A stretch of DNA of 64,000 nucleotides, taken from the NCBI GenBank assembly GCA_009746045.1, contig RPFO01000246.1, forward strand, positions 1,926,192 to 1,990,191, in the 5' to 3' direction. This DNA comes from Mesostigma viride. Taxonomy: Eukaryota > Streptophyta > Mesostigmatophyceae > Mesostigmatales > Mesostigmataceae. Positions 45,030 to 54,188 of this stretch are shown here, in pieces. The stretch's first letter is position 1. Each line of letters opens with the position of its first letter. The notes under the pieces are model-generated. The model ran no database searches, was not told the origin of the DNA, and saw nothing but the letters and a program-made list of their open reading frames with translations. The translations under genes were made by a program, and so were the position numbers.

Positions 45030-46940
45030 CTAGGAGCGTGGCAAGTAATCTGAGCATAGCCAGGACGTAGCCTGGCTGTACAAGGACTAGGCCGGCTAAG
45101 GCTATGCATGGCTGGTTGTGCGGTACCGTGCGTTAGCGGTGCACGTGACTAGGTATGTTGGCACAGCTAGCCAAACATTCCAAGCATGCATAGCGGCAGT
45201 GACTACCAATGGATACAGGCAAGGGCTAAATATTATGCAAGCTATTCTAGCCCGCAGCCTGCCGCGTCCACATCTTGTGCATGGTTGATCATCAGGTCCA
45301 TGCCCGGCCTCCAGTACACCTTGGGCTTCTGGGGGTCCTGCTGCGGAGGTATACCGGCCACAGGTCGCGTCGCTGCTGCTGCTGAGCGGGGGTCAGGTCG
45401 TCGTCCAGCGTCCAGGTGAGGTCGTGCAACCGCTTGCGACGAGAGAGGAACCGCTGCTTGTCCTCACGGGCTCCCAGCCCACAGCTGGGCTCCAGGGGAA
45501 GGTGAGCAGGACTGGTGGGGGAGCAGCCAGTTGTCCCGTGAGTGGGGAAGGAGGTGGCACCCACGCAGTTCTGACCTGAGTCACCTACCAGGCCCATATC
45601 GAGGTACGTAAGGAGCTGGTCCTTGAGCTCGTCGGCAAGGGAGGTTGACGTCTCACCTGGCTTCTGGGGGAAACGACGCAGCACTACTCGGCATATTCGC
45701 GGCGAGCGCGGTCGGTGGCCTCCCGCGCGTTGGTTGGCCTGCCGCGGTGGTCCTCCAGCTCCTGGAGCTTCGTGGCGATGGCGTCGGTGGTGGAGGCGGT
45801 CGCTGACCGCAGCAGGTCCGCGTATAGGAGAGCGGCGGGAGCCGGTCGCCAGCATCCTGCCGGGCCGGCTGCTGGGATGCGATGGTGGCCGTCTGCGCCG
45901 CTATCTTTGGGACCTGTGTGGCCAGGGCCTCGGTGTGGGCGGTGATGGCCTCAAGCTTATTCTTCATGAGCACGGCCGCGCATGCACTTGCCCTCCACCT
46001 GGTTATATTAAGGCGAGAGACAAGTGCAGCGTGCGTTTCCGATGCCTGCGCTGCGGTGTGTAGCGCCGTGAACTGAGGTTGGAGCTTGTGCATGGACGAC
46101 CTTGGTTTCCACATTGGAGACCCGGGCCTCCACCGTGTTGAGCGTGGTGTTCAGCGATGTCAGCTTCTCGGCCAGCGGCCAGGTCACGTGCTCGATCCTC
46201 CATCACTAGCTGCGCGGATGTTGTCCTTGCTGAGGGAGCTCTACCCTATAGGGAGCCGATGGGGCTGCGCTGGCTGCGCGGGGGATGGGGTGCTGAGCGC
46301 TCGGAAGATGTCGCCGCTCGGCTGCGCTGGTAGTCATATAGCTGGTCAAGATAAACAGGCGTTGGCGTGGTTCGGAATAAGTGTAGAGCCAGGACCTGCC
46401 GCGGTATTCGATAGCCGCCCCCCCCCTTCTGGGGCACGAAGAGCTTCCGTTCCTGTGCGAGGAACTGGAGGACCTCGACGCATTCCTGCGCCGACAACTC
46501 TTGCCACTCGATCGAGGAGTGAGGACAGTTTGTCGCCGGGCAAGAAGTGGCGCCATTTGTGATCGATCATGGCAGGTTTTCTTGGGCTCAGGCGAGGCGC
46601 TGGGCGATGGTTGGGCGGGTACAGTAAGCCAGGCGGCTGGACAATGGCGAGGGCGATCGATCGAGGGTTCAATGGGCTGGGCGCTGGGAAGCTGTGCATG
46701 CCAGCTCCTTTTCCAGCCCTCGTTTTGCTTTTGGAGTCGTCATAGCTGCTGTCACGTGCGTAACTTTGTCGATACTGTGCACGTGCATGTCAGCCGTACA
46801 GTAACCGATTATACTGGCAAGTGCGTCTTAAACTGAAGGCGCATCGAATGCAAGTGGTCTGACCGAATTTGGGGCTCAGACGCATGCAAAAGATCTGAAC
46901 TCCGCCGTCAGCCATACCGCCGTCAGCCATTTTGCTTTCT
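45030..46940 (-). pseudogene. ORF1-only LINE relative, copy 2 (minus, decayed)
   Basis: On the minus strand the copy starts with the family 5' end (ATGGCTGACGGCGG repeated, 46,935) and runs through a 5' UTR, ORF1 (from about 46,742) and part of the 3' UTR to 45,030. It lacks the hairpin and TTAA tail. ORF1 is broken by many small insertions, of which TGCA (46,090), GATC (46,190), CTAG (46,207) and ACGT (45,608) are 4-bp palindromes absent from the other copies. Confidence 0.75.
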
Positions 46941-46984
46941 CACATACATACATTATCAAGGAGACCACCCTAAAGCTTTTTTAA

Positions 46985-47428
46985 ATAATTATGTTGTTGA
47001 CTATGTCAAGGCTTAAATTTGACACGGTCCTCTGGGAGGCCTCTGGACCATCCTGGCCGCCTGGACCGTGTGCCCCCAATTAACCATTAATTATTGCTGC
47101 CATTATTATTGGCCGGCTCTATGAGGGCTCACACTGAGGCAGCATAGTAGTGCACATTGCGGAAGGCACCACCCCACCATTCCCCCAAAGTTCACAACGG
47201 GGTGTGGCAAGGTTGTGTCCTGACATCCCCATACCTGTTCATTATCGCCGTGGACCACGTCATGCGTCAGGCACGTGCGCACTTTCTCGCCAGTAACCCA
47301 ATTTCGAGCCTGGCTTGAACATCCATCGCTCCGATCGAGGGCGGCGGCACCACTGGGTACATACCGCCTGTCCGATTTGATTTAAATGTGCACAGTCTGA
47401 CGACACCACCCTCATCGAACGGCCCTCG
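46985..47428 (+). pseudogene. LINE RT fragment fused to an ORF1 fragment
   Basis: The sequence follows the RT of the LINE at 11,785-12,150 (VDYVKAFDTVLWEA, GVWQGCVL, YLFIIAVDHVMRQARA, up to DDTTLIE). It then switches at about 47,420-47,430 into ORF1 codons of the nonautonomous family (ATKLQELEDH) in the same orientation, without a tail between them. Confidence 0.7.
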
Positions 47429-48100
47429 CCACGAAACTCCAGGAGCTGGAGGACCACTGCCAGGCCGAACAGCGGGAGGCCACCAACCGCACTCGCCGCT
47501 AGTGCACCGAGTGGTGCTGCGTCGTTTCCCCCAGAAGCCAGGTGAGACGTCAACCATGCACCCTAAGTTGCCGAGCTCAATTATAGGACCAGCTTCTTAC
47601 CCTCATGGGCCTGGCCGGTAGGTGATGTATGTAGAACTGCGCGGGCCGCCACCGCCTCAATGCCCCACTCACGGGACAAGGCGGCTCCCCCACCATGGTC
47701 CTGCTCATCTCGATCGATCCCCTCCCGGCTGAGGACAAGCAGCGGTTCCTTTCTCGTCGCAACAGGTAGTTGCAAGACCTCACCTGCAGACGCTGGACGA
47801 CGACCTGACCCCCGCTCAGCAGCAGCAGCGACGCGACCTGTGGCCTGAATACCTCCGCCACATGAGCAGGACCCCCAGAAGCCCAAGGTGTATGTACTGC
47901 ATGGAGGGGCGGGGACCTGATGATCAATTAACCACAAAATGTGGACGCCCCCTGCGGGCTAGAATAGCCCTATGTAGCTTGGGTTAAGTAATCATTGGTA
48001 GTCACTGCCGCCATGGCAGCCATGGCTACTAAGAAATAAGAATGTTTGCCTTAGAAGCCGTGCCACCATACCTATTATAGTCCTGTTTTCCTGGGGCTTA
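47429..48100 (+). pseudogene. ORF1-only LINE relative, copy 3 (C-terminal half plus 3' UTR)
   Basis: The copy contains the ORF1 C-terminal domain (VVLRRFPQKPGE), the stop GCGGGCTAG and part of the 3' UTR (AGCTTGGGTTAAGTAATCATTGGTAGTCACTG-like). It is damaged by insertions such as CCGG (47,614), GCAT (47,898) and TTAA (47,927). Confidence 0.7.
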
Positions 48101-48324
48101 CAATCCGGCTGCCCAGCATCGTTGTTGTCATAGGTAAGCTTTTTCATGATCTTGTTGTTCGACATGTTATAATATAAGAAGATGCTGAAGCGAGTGTGTT
48201 ATTAAATTCAAGTTATAGGAAGAATAATGCACGAGAGCGACAGTAATGATTGCTTGATCAAGAGCACAAATGCAGATGGCAATGAATTGCTTGCTCATTA
48301 AAGAAAATTGAACATTCAACAAAA

Positions 48325-50740
48325 ATGGCTGACGGCGGTATGGCTGACGGCGGAGCTCAGATCTTTCGCGTCTGAGCCCCAAATTCGGTCCGACCACTTG
48401 CATTCTATGCGCTTTATCAGTCAGACGCACACGCCAGTATAATTGGTTACGGCTGAAACGCAGTATTGCCAAAGTTATCACGTGACAAGCAGCTATGACG
48501 ACCCCAAAAGCAAAACGGGGTTTGGAAAAGGAGCTTTCCGGCTCCCAGCCCAACCCACTCGCCATCGTTCTTGCCCAGCCGCCTGGGCTCGCTAACCCAT
48601 CGCCAGCAAACCCCTCGCCAAGCGCATCGCCTGAATCCAAGAAACCATGCCACGACCGCCACAAATGGAGCCACTTCTTGCCCGGCGACAGACAGTTCTC
48701 CCTCCTCAAGTGGCAGGCGCTGTCGCCGCAGGAAGTCGTCGAGGTCCTCCAGTTCCTCGCACAGGAACGGAAGCTCTTCGTGTCCCCGAAGGGGGGGGCG
48801 GCTATCGACTACCGCGACACGTCCTGGCTCTACACTTATGACGAACCACGCCAACGCCTGTTTATCTTGACCAGCCACTACTATAGCGCAGCCTCGGCGA
48901 CCTCAACAGAGCGCTCAGCGCCCCCGCCCCCGCACAGCCGGCAGCCCCATCGGCTCCCTCCCTCTGCAAGGATGACATCCGCGCAGACTGCTGGAGGAGC
49001 ACGTGACCTGGCCGCTGGCCGAGAAGCTGACATCGCTGAACACCACGCTCAACACGGTCGAGGCCCGGGTCTCCAATGTGGAAACCCGGGTCGTCCACAG
49101 GCCACTACATTTCGCCACCGCGGAAACCCAATTTATGCGAGAATGTGGTTCCGTCAATACGGCGGGGGTTACAAATTCAATTTCGAAGTTCGGCACCGTC
49201 GGATACCAGTAAAGCAACACATGTTATCTAGAATCGCGCCATTTGGCATCAATTGGCCAGTTCTGAAAATTCGATGAAATCTCTAGTCCTTGGTCGAATA
49301 TTTCCCTCCGATTCCGATGACAAAATTTGAGTACGAATTTCTTAGTACAGTCCACCGTTTTGTTCAGTTTAGTATATTCCCACGCCGCTTGCTGACCTGA
49401 CGGAGGCCGAATTCGTACTGAACACTAGCGCAAGTGCGCTCGATACTAAAAATTGCTACTTCCGAGATGTCTGACGGAATTCCTGCTATATAGGTCCATG
49501 CTTTGGTACTGGACGGATGCTGAAATCCACTGTGGCTCTGTCCGAACGAGGAAAATTGTCAGAAATCTACTCGATACGAACGTAACGAAATTTCCAAGTA
49601 TCTGACGCTCGGAGACCTGCCACCGTTTTCCCCTACTTGACCGAACCACATTCCCCGCTAAAAAAGGTGTCCTAGGCGGCGAAATGTAGTGCTACAAACC
49701 CAGTTCACGGCGCTACACACCGCGGCGCAGGCTTCGGAAACGCATGCTGCAACTTGTCTCTCGCCTAAACAGGTGGACTCAGGGCAAGTGCGGCGTGCTC
49801 ATGAAGAAGCTTGAGTGAGGCCATCACCGCCCACACCGGTCGAGGCCCGGCCTGGCCACACAGGTCCCAAAGATAACGGAGCAGACGGCCACCATTGCAT
49901 CCCAGCCACCCCGGCAGGATGCTGGCGACCTCCCATGCACCGCTCTCCTACGCGGACCTGCTGCGGACAGCGACCGCCTCCACCACCGACGCCATCGATC
50001 GCCACGAAGCTGAGCCAGGAGCTGGAGGACCACCGCCAGGCCCAGCAACGGGAGGTCACCGACCGCGCTCGCCGCGAGTGCCGAGTGGTGCTGCGTCGTT
50101 TCCCCCAGAAGCCAGGTGAGACGTCAACCTCCCTTGCCGACGAGCTAGCTCAAGGGTCAGCTCCTTACCTTCATGGGCCTGGTAGGTGAGGTAGAACTGC
50201 GTGGGTGTCACCGCCTTCCCCACTCACGGGACAAGGCGGCTCCGGCCCCCACCAGTCCTGCTCACCTTCCCCTAGTCCCCCGAGGACAAGCAGCGCGGTT
50301 CCTTTCTCGTCGCAAGCGGTTGCACGACCTCACCTGGACGCTGGACGACGACCTGACCCCCGCTCAGCAGCAGCAGCGACGCGACCTGTGGCCGGAATAC
50401 CTCCGCCACAAGCAGGACCCCCAGAAGCCCAAGGTGTACTGGAGGGGCAGGGACCTGATGATTAACCACAAGATGTGGACGCCCCCCGCGGGCTAGACTA
50501 GCTAGCTATTATAGCCCTAGCTTGTATCCCTCGGTAGTCACTGCCGCTACAAGCCATGCATGCTTAGAATGTTTGCCTAGCTGTGCCAACATACCTAGTC
50601 ACGTGCCCCGCTAACGCACGGTATACAACCAGCCATAGCCTTAGCCTAGTCCTTAATTGTACAGCCATGCCACGCCCTGGCTATGACCAGATTCCTTGCC
50701 CACACTCCCTGTTATGCCATGCTCACATGGGTCTTATTGC
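48325..50740 (+). mobile_element. ORF1-only LINE relative, copy 4
   Basis: The 5' end (ATGGCTGACGGCGGTATGGC, 48,326), a 5' UTR of about 170 bp, and an ATG at 48,495 are all preserved. ORF1 reads clearly to about 48,990 (KWSHFLPGDRQFSLLKWQAL, VVEVLQFLAQERKLF). It is then frameshifted, interrupted by a MITE (49,103-49,691), and continued to the TAG near 50,495. The 3' UTR stops at 50,740, where Cop2 begins. Comparison with the tail at 44,441-44,560 shows the missing 3' UTR part. No ORF2 is present. Confidence 0.75.
49103..49691. mobile_element. CACTA-ended MITE, copy 2 (589 bp)
   Basis: The ends are CACTACATTTCGCC and GGCGAAATGTAGTG. The body matches 42,825-43,411 almost throughout. One difference is an extra TATA at 49,489 (CTATATAGG against CTAGG). 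It lies in the ORF1 coiled-coil region, a different position from copy 1, proving independent insertions. Confidence 0.7.
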
Positions 50741-51236
50741 AGTTGGTTGGAGACCCATCTAGGGTCCACATGGGTCCTCAGAGATAGAGGATCTTGTACA
50801 GATTACTACAATATACTTTATTGTAGTATTGGGCCAATGGCTGTACTTCACTAGTACTCGCCAATGGGATAACGCCACGTAGAATGTGTGGGCGTCTCCC
50901 AGGCCTCCACGTCACCGGCTGGTCAAGGGCCGGTGTAGTCCTGTCAAGAGGACTGAGCCGACTATCGGCCTATCATGTATGCGCATCTGCCTTGGTACCT
51001 CCTAGAGGATTCTAGAAGTATCTAACACGCGGCATGCACTGAACTACATGGAATGCATGTCCACGTAGGATATTCAGCAAGACTGATGAAGGTGCCAAGC
51101 GCAACAGGTTCTTATGCGCAACGAAGACGAATTATGCAATAACGACAATAACGTATGAGAACAATAAACACAACGTTCATTTCATGCTTTCTGATTTACA
51201 TCGCATTCCATTTATTTGCAACTTGTATTCATTTCG

Positions 51237-52489
51237 ATGTCTTCGGACGACAATCTTTCAGAGCCGAGGTCTGGCCCTGGTGAGCACGGACCGGCTCATG
51301 CAGTTTTCTGTCGACCCTGGCCCAGGCGAGCACAGGGATGACAATAAGGATATGTCCGACCAGCCCCGGGAGGAGGGCTGCGGGCAGGGAAGTACTAGTA
51401 GTGACAACCAGCGTGCGCGTGATAAGGTGCTTCGGCGGGAGACCTTGCTTCAGGAGGCGAAGCTGCTGTCGGCAATCAAGAAATGGGTTCCAGCCCCGCT
51501 GGTGCCTGGTGCTATTCAAGCAGACCGGGATCGCTTTGTAACCTCTCTTGGGCCGTTTTTCCGCAGGCTCGCGGGCAACCGAGACATCATTCCGGACTGG
51601 CTGGAGTTTCTTCGTGGAACTCCGCTGGGAGACCGCGAGAAAAACCACCCAGAGTGGATTTCGCTGCTGGATAGAGCACAGCGTCTGCGGTGGTCGCCAT
51701 TCGAGTTTCTGCGCCGAGCGAGGGACTGACTTTTCTTCGTTCTATCACTACCAAAACCTGCGACGAGATCGAGGAATTTGTAGACGCAAAGCCAAAGCCC
51801 GGGCAGACCATCATCGAGCACCTTAACTCTTACTACGACACGCTGGAGAAGCAGGGGCTCCGGTGGCCTGACGAGGCGGTGAATCTCCGATGGATCCAAA
51901 ACTGTGCTTTATCCGAATCCGAGAAGCGGAATATGGTCGCCAACTGCCGCGGTTACCTGAGCGACACTCACCGATGCAGAGCTCACCTCAAGGAGCTCCT
52001 GACGAACCAAACCCGTGTTTCTAGAGAAGGAGGTGCCGCGGAGGTGCCTCGTGTCGCCATGGTGATGGAGCAGCAACGGGAAATCTTCTGCTACAACTGC
52101 GGGCAGCCCGGGCACACACGCCGCGCATGTAAGGGTAAGGTTGTCGCTAATTCTGAGTCCTTCCCTCCCTGCGGCTTTCTGTAATAGGACTAGCCATCTG
52201 GCTAAGGATTGCTACTTTCGCAAGTGCAAGTCTTGTGGCAATTCTGGACATGATGCGTCTGCCTGCAGGAGCAAGGCGGGCGCTGGACCCAAGGATACCC
52301 AGATGGAGGTCCTCAAGCTGCTGCAGCAGATCTCCCAAGCCGTCAAGAGCGGTGCCCTTCGTAGTGGTGACGCTTCTCAGCCGCGTGGTGGTGACGCTTC
52401 CCAGCCGCGTGGTGGTGATGCTTCTCAGCCGCGGGGTGCATGGCAATAACTCTCATGGCCGCAAGAGGAAGCAGCAGCAGAAAAACTAG
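51237..52489 (+). pseudogene. Cop2 gag with three CCHC knuckles, frameshifted
   Basis: Coding signal runs through changing frames: an N-terminal helical core (to about 51,725), then IEEFVDAKPKPGQTIIEHL, knuckle CYNCGQPGHTRRAC (near 52,090), a second knuckle split by a one-base insertion near 52,183 (CGF...NRTSHLAKDC), and CKSCGNSGHDASAC (near 52,230). Three copies of GDASQPRG and a basic C-terminus follow. The frame that ends KRKQQQKN-TAG at 52,487-52,489 is the same as that of pol. Cop1 Gag has only one knuckle. Confidence 0.7.
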
Positions 52490-54188
52490 ATGATCCTCTC
52501 TGTTTATATAACCCCTACAGCGTCCTTATGGACTCATGTTGATGAGAGTGGACTCATGGCAGATGAGGCCTGCCAGGTGGTAGGGGCTCCAGCAGTAACC
52601 CCTACTGACCGTAAAGCTGCCCCGGTGAGCAGCAGTAAAAGTGCCCCTGTTTGTGGCATTCCTATCCATGCCTGGATTAAAAAGAGTACCCCAGAGGGAA
52701 CTCTTTCTGTAAATAATACATGTGGATCTGCTCCTGGTTGTAGACAGATACCACATGGTGTTGCCCAGGTGAGCAACGTATATGTGAACAATACATGTGG
52801 TGCAGCTCCTGGTTGTAGCCAAGCACCCATTGATATTGTTAACCCCTCAACCGTCTTTGACTCGTGACTAAAATGAGTCACGAGTTGCACAGTATGCCAC
52901 AGGTGCCCCCATTCAGCCTAATTATTTTTTCTAGACCATACTAGGAACCAAGCATAACCATATTAGGGCCCACCTGGGGGTATAGTGGGTGGTCCCAGTG
53001 CTAGCCCCCCCTGCTCTATAAATAGCCCCCCCCTCAGGGGGGTACGGTGAGTGTGCGCGGTGACACCCTTATAATGGATGATAGACCCCTTTCCTCAATG
53101 AGTTGACCCTGGGGTTGGTTTTGTAGATAGAGTTTTTAGTTAGGATGGGATAGAAACACTAAAAATTGTAACTCCCCCAGGGACCCATCAGCTGGTGCTA
53201 AAAATAACTGGTGACTATTTTGAGTCACGAGTTTTTTGGGGGCTAAAATAGGCATCCTAGTGCAGTTTTGAACATGGAAACGATAGGTAAGCATGGAGTA
53301 TGGGCAAACATGCATGCTAACACTTATTCCAACCTGTGTGCCACCAATACCTGCCATAACCACTGCAGGTCCCTGCCGGATATGATTGGAGACGACTACG
53401 CGCGGGCCGCGAGTACGGGGTTCACAACCTTATCATGCATGATGGAGCACGTATACCTTGGATTTCACCCTAGTATTTCAGGGGGGACTGCAACTGTACC
53501 CAAGCACTACATCCAAACACTTACATGTCTTGTTTCACCCAGGGACCCACAAGATAATGCTAAAAATAGCTGGTGACTATTTTGAGTCACCAGTTTTTGG
53601 GCGGCTAGAATAAACATCCTAGTGCAGTTTTGAACATGGAAATGATAGGTAAGCATGAAAAATGCATGATTATGTTTATTCCAGCCTATGTGGCACAAAT
53701 ATATGCCACAATAAGCGTAAATGCTTGCAGACCCGCTAATACTGTGGTACTTATTTTTACATGCATGATGGACCTTGACACAAAGTCAAAACATCCCAGC
53801 ACTCCTAGATAAATTAGTGACCAAGGGACCATGCATGCAGTAACACTGAAAATTGCCAACTAGAAATAGGTGGCACTGTGACCATCACGGAGCAGATTTT
53901 CAAACTGCACAAGTTATGCATAAACATGAAAGCTAATAAGACATGACCATGAAACAATAACCCATGCAGGCTAACAACATGAAACCAAATAACAGATGCA
54001 CAGGTGGGACCATGAAACAATAACCCAGGCTAACAACATGAAACCAAATAACACATGCACAGGTGGGTCCACCATGAAACAATAACACACACTTCAAACC
54101 ATGCCGGCCCATGGTGATACACGGCGCGCATGAGCGCGGGCAGGAAAGGCCAAATGCCATGCCACGTAGGCAACAAATGCTAGCATTC

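Noticed and set aside
52505-52560. Possible upstream protease remnant (VDESG) in Cop2 before integrase
   Set aside because: The motif order is not D-S/T-G, there is no flap or ILG signature after it, and Cop1 has nothing comparable at this place.
53015-53030. TATAAATA box in the piggyBac left arm
   Set aside because: It lies downstream of the transposase and no plus-strand gene follows; C/G-rich flanks make a chance match possible.
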